Positions 19,845-28,262 of a stretch of DNA of 64,000 nucleotides are shown here, piece by piece. The position numbers were made by a program, and so were the translations under genes. This DNA comes from Flagellimonas maritima (lineage in GTDB: Bacteria; Bacteroidota; Bacteroidia; Flavobacteriales; Flavobacteriaceae). How positions within the stretch are numbered: position 1 is the first letter of the stretch; every line of letters begins with the position of its first letter. The notes below the pieces were generated by a model, which did not search any database, was not told the DNA's origin, and saw nothing but the letters and a program-made list of their open reading frames with translations. The stretch spans positions 1,669,501-1,733,500 of the forward strand of contig NZ_CP030104.1 in NCBI RefSeq assembly GCF_003269425.1, read 5' to 3'.

Positions 19845-22800
19845 TTGAAGAGTTATCACAGAATATTGGAAAAGCTTAATGGCTTTACCAAAAAACTTTA
19901 TACCAAGCAATTGATCAAGGGTGGGCTGCTTTTTCTAACCCTCGGACTGCTTTTTTGGATAGGGATATTAACCTTGGAATATGTGCTTTGGCTCGATCAA
20001 GAATGGCGACTGGCCTTGTTTTTGGTTTTTTTGTTAGTGGAATTGTTTCTTTTGTATAGGTTTATCTTAATTCCGTTGTTTTACATCTTCCGAATAAAAA
20101 ATGGAATTAGTAACAAAGAAGCGTCACGACTTATAGGGAAGCATTTTCCGCAAGTTGACGATAAATTGTTCAATTTGCTGGAGCTTTCCGAGAATCAGAA
20201 GGAATCTGAACTGTTACTGGCAAGCATAGAACAAAGGGCGAGCACGCTAAGCATAGTTCCTTTTACTGAAGCGATAAATTTTAAGGAAAGCTTAAAATAT
20301 GCCAAATATGTTGTGGTTCCACTATTGCTGCTTGGCTTTATTTGGTTATCTGGGAATATTGTCTCTTTTTTTAATTCGCATAAAAGAATTGTCAACTATG
20401 ATTTGGCTTTTGAGCAGCCTGCACCTTTCAAGTTTCAATTATTGAACGAAAGCTTGGAGATTTTGGACAATGAGCCATTGAAAATAAATGTCGCTGTGGT
20501 GGGTGATGTAAAGCCTGATAATGTATTTATGATAATCAACGGGGAAGAATTGTTGCTAAAACAGGATGGGGAAATATACACGCAATTGTTTGAAGCCCCC
20601 GTTTCGGAAAGCAGCTTCTATTTGACTGCCAACGGATGGAACTCAAGAAAGTATATGATTAAAAGCTATAAAACCCCTGTTTTGGCAGACTTTAAGATGA
20701 AATTGAATTTTCCGGGATATTTGAAAAGAAGAGGGGAAATTATCACTGCTACCGGAAATGCAATTATTCCTGAAGGAACCAGAATAATATGGCAGATTGA
20801 AGGTCAGCATGTGGAGGATATTACTATGGTCACCAAGGATACTGTACTGGCTTTTGAAAAAAACGAAGGTGGTTTTGAACATACCAATACCCTATATAAT
20901 GATTTGTCTTATCAATTGAGCACCTCCAATGCTTATGTTAAAGATTTTGAGAAATTAGCCTATAACCTGGATGTTATCAAGGATCAAAACCCAGCCATTA
21001 AAGTTGAACAGATTCTTGATTCAATCAACATAAATCAGTCCTATTTCACAGGTCAAGCCGCAGATGACTATGGATTGAGCAAAATAAGGTTGGTTTGCTA
21101 TCCCTCGGATAATGAAGAGGAATTTCAACGAATCAGTTTAGAATCACCTAACACGAATGTGCATCGATTTTATTATACATTTCCATCTGGATTAAAACTT
21201 GCTGAAGGCAAATCTTATAAACTATATTTTGAAGTTGTTGATAATGACGGAATTAGAGGCGGTAAAGTTACAAGAAGTCAGATATTCAATATAACTATTT
21301 TTGATGATAACCAACTAAAAAACAGAGAGTTAGACTTTCAGAATTCTATTTTGGATAAAATGGATAAATCTTTGGAGAAGTATAGGGAGCAAGAAGAAAC
21401 CTTATCAAAGATAAATGATAAGCAAAAAGAAGAAAAGACCTTGAATTTTGAGGATAAGAACCAGATAAAAAACTTTCTACAAAAACAGGAAGAACAAGAA
21501 ATGTTGATGGAGAAATTCAGTAAACAACTAAAGGAAAGTTTAAGCAAGGATGATCAAAATAACGAAACTAAAAAAATGCTGCAAGAACGTTTGGAGCGAC
21601 AGGAGATGGAAGCAAGAAAGAATGAAAAGCTCCTTGAGGAATTAAACAAGCTGGCAGACAAAATAGATAAAGAAGAGCTCAAAAAAAAGTTGGACGAGCT
21701 AGGCAAAAAACAAAATACAGGAGCGCGCAACCTAGAGCAAATATTAGAATTGACAAAGCGATATTATGTTACTGAAAAAGCTTCACAATTGTCCAAAGAA
21801 CTTGATAAATTGTCTAAGGAACAAGAAAATATTTCAATAGATGAGAAGAACAATAAAAGTCAAGATCAAAAAAAGTTGAATGATACTTTTGAACGACTTG
21901 CAAAGGAATTGGATGACCTTAAAAAGGATAACAGTGATTTAAAAAAGCCTCTGGATATCGATGTTCCCAAAAAACAACAAGATGATGTAAAAGATAATCA
22001 GAAAGATGCTCTTGAAGAGCTTAACAAAAGTGAGGCATTGGAACAAGACAAACAGGATAATTCACCTTCAAAAGAAAAAGCTTCACAAAAGCAGAAATCT
22101 GCAGCTCAAAAAATGAAGGAGATGAGTAAATCTTTACAGCAAAGTTCTATGGGCGGCGGCGGTTCTTCAGTTACGGAAGATGCGGAGATGCTTCGTCAAA
22201 TTTTGGATAATCTCATCACATTTTCGTTTAAACAAGAAAATCTATTTGAGGAAATGGAGAATGCAAGCGCTGATGTTTCACAGTTTTCCAAAAAAGTACG
22301 AGACCAAAAAGAATTACGGAGACTATTTGAACATGTCGACGATAGTTTGTTCGCACTTTCCTTAAGACGTGCAGAATTGTCCGAGTTTGTAAACGAACAA
22401 ATAACCGAAGTGTATTACAATATTGATAAATCTCTGGAAAGTGTTGCAGAAAACCAGATTTACCAAAGCGCTTCTTATCAACAATATGTTATTAATGCTA
22501 CCAACAAATTGGCAGATTTCTTAGCCAATATCTTGGATAATATGCAGCAAAGCATGCAAGCTGGCCAAGGGAGTGGACAAAGTAGCGGTGATTTTCAATT
22601 GCCAGATATTATTCAGGGTCAGCAAAGCATTCAAGAAAAAATGAATGGTTCGGGCCAACAAGAAAAACAGGGGCAGAGTGGGCAAGAAGGAAAAAAAGGT
22701 GAAGGAAAACAAGGGGAGGGAGAAAAAATTGGCGAAGGAGAAGGACAAAAAGGGCAAAATGAAAAGAATGGTGATGGAAAAACCGAAGGTGATGGAAATG

Positions 22801-23279
22801 GAAAAAGTGGAGCTGATTCACAAAACGGTAATGAGGGTCAAGACGGAAATTCTTTGGAAGAAACGGGGTTAAGTGAAATTTACGAGATTTATAAAGAACA
22901 ACAATATTTACGTGAGCAGTTGGAGAAGCAGTTGAATGATTTAATCAATAAATCAGATAAAGATTTGGCCAAGAAACTAATAAGGCAAATGGAGGAATTT
23001 GAAAATGAACTTCTCGAAAATGGAATTACGAATAGGACCAAGAACAAAGCGAATACAATTCAACATCAACTGTTAAAATTGAAAGATGCATCCTTACAAC
23101 AAGGTAAGAAAAGTGAAAGGGAAAGCAATGCCAATAACAAGAGCTATTCAAATCCCATTACTACAAAACCAGATCAGCTAAAGGGTTTCCAAAACGATGT
23201 TGAGATATTAAATAGGCAAGCGTTACCTTTGCACCAAAATTACCAAAAGAGAGTAAAAGTATATTTTAAAAATGATTGA
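19845..23279 (+). CDS. DUF4175-family large membrane-anchored coiled-coil protein
   Basis: The protein has 1144 residues from a TTG at 19845; no in-frame ATG lies near it, and the hydrophobic N-terminus requires a start here. Membrane segments are predicted at about 28-50, 57-82 and 152-173. A beta-rich region follows (about 190-470), then a very long Lys/Glu/Gln coiled coil (about 480-800), a further helical segment (about 800-960), and a Gly/Gln/Glu/Lys low-complexity stretch (about 930-1010). This matches Bacteroidota DUF4175 proteins, whose role is not established. Its stop overlaps the ybeY ATG by 8 bases, and mnmG follows closely, so the three are probably co-transcribed. The composition suggests an elongated periplasmic or cytoplasmic scaffold, but that is inference. 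Confidence 0.85.
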   Translation: MKSYHRILEKLNGFTKKLYTKQLIKGGLLFLTLGLLFWIGILTLEYVLWLDQEWRLALFLVFLLVELFLLYRFILIPLFYIFRIKNGISNKEASRLIGKHFPQVDDKLFNLLELSENQKESELLLASIEQRASTLSIVPFTEAINFKESLKYAKYVVVPLLLLGFIWLSGNIVSFFNSHKRIVNYDLAFEQPAPFKFQLLNESLEILDNEPLKINVAVVGDVKPDNVFMIINGEELLLKQDGEIYTQLFEAPVSESSFYLTANGWNSRKYMIKSYKTPVLADFKMKLNFPGYLKRRGEIITATGNAIIPEGTRIIWQIEGQHVEDITMVTKDTVLAFEKNEGGFEHTNTLYNDLSYQLSTSNAYVKDFEKLAYNLDVIKDQNPAIKVEQILDSININQSYFTGQAADDYGLSKIRLVCYPSDNEEEFQRISLESPNTNVHRFYYTFPSGLKLAEGKSYKLYFEVVDNDGIRGGKVTRSQIFNITIFDDNQLKNRELDFQNSILDKMDKSLEKYREQEETLSKINDKQKEEKTLNFEDKNQIKNFLQKQEEQEMLMEKFSKQLKESLSKDDQNNETKKMLQERLERQEMEARKNEKLLEELNKLADKIDKEELKKKLDELGKKQNTGARNLEQILELTKRYYVTEKASQLSKELDKLSKEQENISIDEKNNKSQDQKKLNDTFERLAKELDDLKKDNSDLKKPLDIDVPKKQQDDVKDNQKDALEELNKSEALEQDKQDNSPSKEKASQKQKSAAQKMKEMSKSLQQSSMGGGGSSVTEDAEMLRQILDNLITFSFKQENLFEEMENASADVSQFSKKVRDQKELRRLFEHVDDSLFALSLRRAELSEFVNEQITEVYYNIDKSLESVAENQIYQSASYQQYVINATNKLADFLANILDNMQQSMQAGQGSGQSSGDFQLPDIIQGQQSIQEKMNGSGQQEKQGQSGQEGKKGEGKQGEGEKIGEGEGQKGQNEKNGDGKTEGDGNGKSGADSQNGNEGQDGNSLEETGLSEIYEIYKEQQYLREQLEKQLNDLINKSDKDLAKKLIRQMEEFENELLENGITNRTKNKANTIQHQLLKLKDASLQQGKKSERESNANNKSYSNPITTKPDQLKGFQNDVEILNRQALPLHQNYQKRVKVYFKND

Positions 23280-23691
23280 TTTTCACTTTGAATCGGAATT
23301 TGTTTTAAAAAATAAATCAGATTATTCCGATTGGATAAGTAGAATAATAGTAAGTGAAGATTTTATAGTTGGGGATGTGGATTATATTTTTTGTACAGAT
23401 GATTACCTGCTGGAAATCAATAAAGTCTACCTCAACCATGACACATATACTGACATTATAACTTTCGACTACGTTAGTGGAAAAGTACTATCAGGGGATA
23501 TTTTCATATCTATAGAAAGGGTTGTAGAAAATTCGAAAATATATAAAGAGAGTTTTAAAAGGGAGTTACTTAGAGTAATGAGCCATGGTGTTCTTCATCT
23601 TATGGGGTATGGGGATAAGCAAGACGAAGAGCAAGAAATCATGAGGAAAAAGGAAGAAGAGAAAATTAAAATGTTCCACGTGGAACGTTAG
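23272..23691 (+). CDS. ybeY: rRNA maturation RNase YbeY
   Basis: The protein has 139 residues, typical for YbeY, a metal-dependent endoribonuclease that acts in 16S rRNA 3-prime maturation and ribosome quality control. The catalytic block MSHGVLHLMGYGDK gives His105 and His109. The third histidine of the usual H-G-x-L-H-L-x-G-Y-D-H motif is Asp115, a change I also associate with other Bacteroidota YbeY proteins. The ATG overlaps the end of the DUF4175 frame, indicating translational coupling. Its last codons (M-F-H-V-E-R) are written by a perfect parS-like palindrome at 23673-23686, and mnmG starts 2 bases after its stop. Confidence 0.93.
   Translation: MIDFHFESEFVLKNKSDYSDWISRIIVSEDFIVGDVDYIFCTDDYLLEINKVYLNHDTYTDIITFDYVSGKVLSGDIFISIERVVENSKIYKESFKRELLRVMSHGVLHLMGYGDKQDEEQEIMRKKEEEKIKMFHVER
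23673..23686. promoter_or_regulatory. parS-like ParB-binding palindrome, copy 1
   Basis: GTTCCACGTGGAAC is a perfect 14-bp palindrome with the CACGTG core of chromosomal parS sites (family consensus TGTTtCACGTGAAACA). It lies inside the last codons of ybeY. The same 14 bases recur at 25574-25587. A chance double occurrence of a 14-mer within 2 kb is very unlikely. ParB binding is inferred. Confidence 0.75.
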
Positions 23692-23693
23692 CT

Positions 23694-25562
23694 ATGTTTG
23701 AAAAAGAATATGATGTTATAGTTGTTGGTGGAGGTCATGCGGGTGCAGAAGCCGCGGCTGCTGCTGCAAATATGGGTTCTAAGACCTTATTGATCACCAT
23801 GAATCTGCAGACCATCGGGCAAATGTCCTGCAACCCTGCTATGGGTGGAATAGCGAAAGGCCAAATTGTTCGTGAAATTGATGCGCTTGGAGGCTACAGC
23901 GGAATTATTACAGATAAATCCGCTATTCAATTTAAGATGTTGAACAAGTCAAAAGGACCGGCAATGTGGAGTCCACGAGCTCAAAATGATAGAATGCGTT
24001 TTGCTGAAGAATGGAGACTGGAATTGGAAAATACTCCAAACGTAGACTTTTATCAAGAAATGGTTTCAGGCCTTTTGGTAGAAGCTGACAAAGTTGTTGG
24101 CGTAAGAAGTTCGCTGGGTTTGGATATTAAAGCAAAAGCAGTTGTATTAACAAATGGAACATTTCTAAATGGATTGATTCATATAGGTGAAAAGCAATTT
24201 GGGGGAGGTCGTGCAGGTGAAAAAGCTGCAACAGGCATCACTGAACAACTGGTTGATTTTGGTTTTGATAGTGGAAGAATGAAAACAGGAACACCACCTC
24301 GTGTTGATGGCCGTTCTTTGGATTATGAGAAAATGATACCCCAGCCTGGAGATGAAAATCCAGAGAAATTTTCATATTTGGAAACTCCAATTTTAAAAAC
24401 TCAACGCGATTGCCATATGACACATACAAGTGCTTTGGTTCATGATTTGTTGCGTGAAGGGTTTGATAGATCTCCAATGTTCAACGGTAGAATTAAAAGT
24501 ATCGGCCCAAGGTATTGTCCTTCAATTGAAGATAAAATACACCGATTTGCAGATAAAGACTCACATCAAATATTTGTAGAGCCTGAGGGGTGGCATACAG
24601 TTGAGGTATATGTAAACGGATTCTCTACATCGCTTCCCGAAGACATACAATATAAGGCGCTGAAATCTGTAAAAGGTTTTGAAAATGTCAAATTTTTTAG
24701 AGCAGGCTATGCTATAGAATATGATTATTTTCCACCAACTCAATTAAAACATACACTGGAAACAAAGGTTATCAATAACCTCTATTTTGCTGGCCAAATT
24801 AACGGAACTACGGGTTATGAAGAAGCGGCTTCCCAAGGGTTAATGGCGGGTATAAATGCGCACTTAAAAATCAATGAACTGGAACCTTTTATTTTAAAAA
24901 GGGATGAAGCCTACATAGGTGTACTTATTGACGATCTAATAACAAAAGGCACAAAGGAACCATATAGAATGTTTACATCAAGAGCGGAGTATAGAACTTT
25001 GCTAAGGCAGGATAATGCGGATTTAAGGTTGACCCCAAAAGGTTTTGAAATTGGATTGGCAAAAGAAAAACGTCTTAAACGGATGGAAGAGAAGCAACAA
25101 AAGTCTAACGAATTTGTCAACTTTTTCAGAAAGACCAGTTTTAATCCTGAGGAAATGAACCCTATATTGGATTCGATTTCGTCTTCAAGAGTTAAACAGT
25201 CAGACAAACTTTTTAAAGTTTTTTCCAGACCAAAAGTGACAATTGACCACATGATGCAATTAGATGCAGTTTCTAATTTTGTAAGCAGCAATGATTATGA
25301 CTCAGAAGTATTGGAACAAGCGGAGATACAAGTTAAATATTCTGGTTACATTGAAAAAGAAAAGAACAATGCAGATAAATTGCATCGATTGGAAAATGTA
25401 AGGATTCCAGAAAGTTTTGATTATTCTAGACTAAAATCATTGTCCTATGAGGCCAGGGAAAAGTTGGAAGCTATACGTCCAGTTACCATTTCGCAAGCTT
25501 CAAGAATAAGCGGCGTTTCACCGTCAGACATTAGTGTGTTGCTTGTCTTTTTAGGCAGGTAA
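23694..25562 (+). CDS. mnmG: tRNA uridine-5-carboxymethylaminomethyl modification enzyme, FAD-binding subunit
   Basis: MnmG (GidA) works with the GTPase MnmE to install cmnm5 at U34 of tRNAs reading split codon boxes, using FAD and methylene-tetrahydrofolate. The protein has 622 residues, the usual length. The dinucleotide fold VVGGGHAGAEAA is at about 10-21, and the cysteine-bearing SCNPAMGGIAKG is near 46-57. A GTPPRVDGRS segment and the helical C-terminal domain (about 500-622, ending near GVSPSDISVLLVFLGR) are intact. It begins 2 bases after ybeY and closes the DUF4175-ybeY-mnmG unit. Two parS-like palindromes bracket it. In many bacteria mnmG lies close to the replication origin. Confidence 0.98.
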   Translation: MFEKEYDVIVVGGGHAGAEAAAAAANMGSKTLLITMNLQTIGQMSCNPAMGGIAKGQIVREIDALGGYSGIITDKSAIQFKMLNKSKGPAMWSPRAQNDRMRFAEEWRLELENTPNVDFYQEMVSGLLVEADKVVGVRSSLGLDIKAKAVVLTNGTFLNGLIHIGEKQFGGGRAGEKAATGITEQLVDFGFDSGRMKTGTPPRVDGRSLDYEKMIPQPGDENPEKFSYLETPILKTQRDCHMTHTSALVHDLLREGFDRSPMFNGRIKSIGPRYCPSIEDKIHRFADKDSHQIFVEPEGWHTVEVYVNGFSTSLPEDIQYKALKSVKGFENVKFFRAGYAIEYDYFPPTQLKHTLETKVINNLYFAGQINGTTGYEEAASQGLMAGINAHLKINELEPFILKRDEAYIGVLIDDLITKGTKEPYRMFTSRAEYRTLLRQDNADLRLTPKGFEIGLAKEKRLKRMEEKQQKSNEFVNFFRKTSFNPEEMNPILDSISSSRVKQSDKLFKVFSRPKVTIDHMMQLDAVSNFVSSNDYDSEVLEQAEIQVKYSGYIEKEKNNADKLHRLENVRIPESFDYSRLKSLSYEAREKLEAIRPVTISQASRISGVSPSDISVLLVFLGR

Positions 25563-25570
25563 ACTTCGGA

Positions 25571-25590
25571 TTTGTTCCACGTGGAACAAA
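25571..25590. promoter_or_regulatory. parS-like ParB-binding palindrome, copy 2
   Basis: TTTGTTCCACGTGGAACAAA is a perfect 20-bp palindrome beginning 8 bases after the mnmG stop. Its central 16 bases TGTTCCACGTGGAACA differ from the classical parS consensus at two symmetric positions. Together with copy 1 it frames mnmG at a distance of 1.9 kb. Confidence 0.8.
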
Positions 25591-25663
25591 AATTTTTCTA
25601 TCGAAAACAGGGAATTTTGGTTTAATTTTTGATGCTATATCAAAAATCAACCTAGCACTTATA

Positions 25664-26206
25664 ATGAAAGTATTAATCTTACTCCTTTCCTTTACACTGT
25701 TCATCTCGTGTATTCCAATAAGAATTGCACCAAAAATCAAAGACCATAAAATAACAAAGGGCAAAAGATTCAAAAGAGGGCTTCCCAAAAAGAACATGTT
25801 TATTTTTGAAGACCCTAAAAATGAGAATGAATTTTACAATTACATCAACACTAAATTCCAGCTCCAAGATTATTACGTAGACGTTGAAGTCCCATTTGAG
25901 ATTGAAAATGAAAAATATTATTTCTCCTTTTACGAAGTAGAAATTCCAACCAAAACCATTAATTTACTTCCTTTAATGGTAGACGGTGTTCTAAGTCAAA
26001 CTACGGATATGGATCTCATTCTTGAAGATGCTTATGCATCGAGAAAAGGAAATTGGTACATAGCAATTGAGGTTTTTAATAACTCTGAAAAGGATTGTCT
26101 ACATGAAGATTCTAAATTTAGAATCAAGGTTTTACCTTATCTTGGGCAATTGAAGAAAGAGTATATGAATACGGTGAACTATAATGAAGTTGTTTTTAAG
26201 AACTAA
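25664..26206 (+). CDS. Hypothetical lipoprotein
   Basis: The protein has 180 residues. A short signal peptide ends in the lipobox LFISC (Cys16), so it should be lipidated and membrane-anchored facing the periplasm. The mature part has a basic patch (KGKRFKRGLPKK) followed by a mixed alpha/beta region and no family I recognise. Its last 23 bases overlap the start of the methyltransferase gene, so the two are translationally coupled. The hydrophilic region RGNWYIAIEVFNN is the kind of core often found in small Bacteroidota lipoproteins of unknown role. No function is assigned. Confidence 0.75.
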   Translation: MKVLILLLSFTLFISCIPIRIAPKIKDHKITKGKRFKRGLPKKNMFIFEDPKNENEFYNYINTKFQLQDYYVDVEVPFEIENEKYYFSFYEVEIPTKTINLLPLMVDGVLSQTTDMDLILEDAYASRKGNWYIAIEVFNNSEKDCLHEDSKFRIKVLPYLGQLKKEYMNTVNYNEVVFKN

Positions 26207-27014
26207 AGACTTTTCTGTTTCAGGAGAATCCTTTGAGCTACATCACGATCAAAAGTTAGATATGTTGATTACAAAGCCTCAGCCTGAAGATTTGGACAGG
26301 TTTTACGAAAGTGAAACCTATATTTCCCATACGGATTCCAATAACGCTCTTTTCGACAGATTATACCAATGGGTTAAGCGCTATAGCATATCAAAAAAAT
26401 TACAATTAATTGATAATCAGATAGATAAAAGAAAAACTTTACTGGATGTTGGTGCTGGAACAGGTGATTTCGTCAAACAAGCAAACGCAAGAGGCTTTGT
26501 GGTCGAAGGAATTGAGCCAAATGGTAAGGCTAGATCCAATGCAAGACAAAAGGGCGTTATACTTCATCCAAAATTAGGAGATATTGCGGATAGAAAATTT
26601 CAGATAATTACACTGTGGCATGTATTGGAGCATCTGCCAAATCTTAATGGACAAATAGAAAACCTCAATAATTTGCTCGAACCGAATGGAGTACTTTTCA
26701 TAGCGGTCCCAAATTTTAAATCTCTCGACGCAGCCTATTACGGAAAGTATTGGGCAGCTTATGACGTACCCAGGCATCTATGGCATTTTTCAAAAAAAGC
26801 CATATCGAAAATTATCGACAATTATGGTTTAAAAGTTATTAAAGTAAAACCCATGCTTTTCGATGCTTTTTATGTATCCCTACTTTCTGAAAAATACAAG
26901 GGAAATAAATTATACTGGTTCAACGCATTTTTTATAGGACTTTGGTCAAATATCAGTGCATTCTTCTCAAAAGAGTATTCTTCCCATATTTATATTATTA
27001 AAAAGAGAGATTAA
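26184..27014 (+). CDS. Class I SAM-dependent methyltransferase
   Basis: The protein has 276 residues. The SAM-binding motif I LLDVGAGTGDF lies at about 86-96, followed by an acidic motif II (VEGIEP) and the post-motif segment LWHVLEHLPN. The remainder, with AVPNF and a DVPRHLWHFS segment, matches the Methyltransf_23/UbiG-like group that often acts on lipids or sugars. The C-terminal stretch (about 225-262) is aromatic and hydrophobic and may touch the membrane. The substrate cannot be read from sequence. It overlaps the preceding lipoprotein gene by 23 bases, so both products may work on the same envelope component. Confidence 0.88.
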   Translation: MKLFLRTKDFSVSGESFELHHDQKLDMLITKPQPEDLDRFYESETYISHTDSNNALFDRLYQWVKRYSISKKLQLIDNQIDKRKTLLDVGAGTGDFVKQANARGFVVEGIEPNGKARSNARQKGVILHPKLGDIADRKFQIITLWHVLEHLPNLNGQIENLNNLLEPNGVLFIAVPNFKSLDAAYYGKYWAAYDVPRHLWHFSKKAISKIIDNYGLKVIKVKPMLFDAFYVSLLSEKYKGNKLYWFNAFFIGLWSNISAFFSKEYSSHIYIIKKRD

Positions 27015-27224
27015 TCATTTTCAGACGTTTTCTGAAGGGTTCGCACAGTATCTGATGCAATTATATTGTTTTTTGGAGAACCTAGCCATAATTAATGTTT
27101 TTGAAAATCAATCAAATAAGAGAAAACAATTTTAAATGTTTAATTAAATAGATATTATTTATATCCAACAATTTCCCTATTGGATTCACAAAAAGATTTC
27201 TGTGACCATTCAAAAAAGCTTTTC

Positions 27225-27232
27225 TATTTTTG
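27225..27232 (+). promoter_or_regulatory. Candidate -7 element (TATTTTTG) of the OmpH-like gene
   Basis: It is an exact TAnnTTTG match ending 20 bases before the ATG at 27253. No -33 TTG at the standard distance was found. Confidence 0.4.
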
Positions 27233-27252
27233 CGCATCTTTAAAAATCAATC

Positions 27253-27759
27253 ATGAAAAAAATTATAGTATTTGCAATAGCGATTTTCGCCATTTCCTGC
27301 CAACAAAATAAGATAGGCTATGTGGACAATGTTAAATTAATGGATGGCTATGCGGAGAAGGTGGATGTCGAAGCAAAGTTCAAAACGAAAGTAGACGCCC
27401 TTACCAAAAAAAGGGATAGTATTTCTCAAGCATTTCAATTAGAGCTTCAAGCGTTTCAGACCAAAGCTCAGAAGATGTCTCAAAAAAATGCACAAGAAGA
27501 GTATGGTCTTTTGCAACAAAGGGGACAGTTTGTAGGACAACAATTGCAGCAAGAGGAACAACAACTACAACAGGGCAGTCAAGTGGAAATGGATTCATTG
27601 GTGAATAAAGTAAAGAAGGAAATCCAAGCGTATGGTAAGGCCAATGGTTATACCTACATTCTTGGAGGTGGAGATGGTGGCGCCGTTCTATATGGCGAAG
27701 ATGCTCAAAACCTAACGGATGAAGTTTTGAAAATCTTGAATGACAACTATAAGAAATAG
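27253..27759 (+). CDS. OmpH/Skp-family periplasmic chaperone, lipoprotein form
   Basis: The protein has 168 residues. The N-terminus ends in the lipobox FAISC (Cys16), followed by IGYVDNVKLMDGYAE, which aligns with the IaYVdvqkvl start of OmpH/Skp proteins. Residues about 40-125 form a Gln/Lys-rich coiled coil (LQQEEQQLQQG), the tentacle of Skp trimers that hold unfolded outer-membrane proteins in the periplasm. The C-terminal beta strands YTYILGGGDGG and a final helix complete the fold. Lipidation at the N-terminus is a Bacteroidota-style variation. The gene is monocistronic, with its own candidate promoter and a strong terminator 20 bases downstream. Confidence 0.88.
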   Translation: MKKIIVFAIAIFAISCQQNKIGYVDNVKLMDGYAEKVDVEAKFKTKVDALTKKRDSISQAFQLELQAFQTKAQKMSQKNAQEEYGLLQQRGQFVGQQLQQEEQQLQQGSQVEMDSLVNKVKKEIQAYGKANGYTYILGGGDGGAVLYGEDAQNLTDEVLKILNDNYKK

Positions 27760-27780
27760 TTTTGTAAAATTATCAAAAGA

Positions 27781-27808
27781 AAAAACCGCTCTTTAAAGCG
27801 GTTTTTTT
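27781..27808. terminator. Rho-independent terminator, probably bidirectional
   Basis: AAAAACCGCT pairs with AGCGGTTTTT around a 6-base loop and ends in seven T. The A-run on its left gives the minus-strand transcript of the DoxX gene a T-tail too, fitting a convergent arrangement. Confidence 0.9.
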
Positions 27809-27856
27809 ATGCTCCAAATTTACTGATTGGTAGGTGATTTGAATTTTTATCCAGAT

Positions 27857-28252
27857 TTATTGCAATAGATAAATCAAAAAGATAGTGGGGATAAAATAAA
27901 TAACTATGGTTTTTGCGCCTTCGTAGTCTTTTGCAATACGTTGCCCGAACAATAACATCAAAAGGCTCAATGCGGAAAGAATTGCGCCGTAGAACCCGAG
28001 TTGACTTTCACCTTCCATGAAAAATTGAAAGGCTCCTATCAAGGATAAAATACCGGAAATCATTTCAAACAATAAAATGGTTCCTAACAATAAAGGAACC
28101 ATACCTTTAAAAAATGTTTTTGAAAAATGGTCGGTAAGCCACCCAAGGTTACCTTTCCAGTCAATGATCTTATCAATACCACTCTGTAAAAAAGTAATCG
28201 CCAAAAATAAAAATAAAAGGATCTGTACTGCGTGGGTGGTTAAATTTTCCAT
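27857..28252 (-). CDS. DoxX-family membrane protein
   Basis: The protein has 131 residues with four hydrophobic segments (about 8-27, 47-68, 84-103 and 112-130). The pattern AITFLQSGIDKIIDWKGN near the first segment and the compact four-helix layout match DoxX/DoxD-like proteins. These small inner-membrane proteins are mostly uncharacterised and sometimes linked to redox functions. It starts 10 bases after the holB stop and shares its orientation, so it is probably the second gene of that operon, ending at the terminator near 27800. No redox residues stand out, so its role is open. Confidence 0.8.
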   Translation of the reverse strand: MENLTTHAVQILLFLFLAITFLQSGIDKIIDWKGNLGWLTDHFSKTFFKGMVPLLLGTILLFEMISGILSLIGAFQFFMEGESQLGFYGAILSALSLLMLLFGQRIAKDYEGAKTIVIYFIPTIFLIYLLQ

Positions 28253-28262
28253 AGCAAAAGTT

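Noticed and set aside
25626..25646. AT-rich inverted repeat TTTTTGAT/ATCAAAAA after mnmG as a terminator
   Set aside because: The stem has almost no G or C and no T-run follows it on the plus strand, so I do not call it a terminator.
23600..25700. Replication origin at the parS-like pair
   Set aside because: No cluster of DnaA boxes (TTATCCACA-like), no dnaA or dnaN gene, and no long AT-rich unwinding tract was seen here. parS sites can lie many kilobases from oriC.
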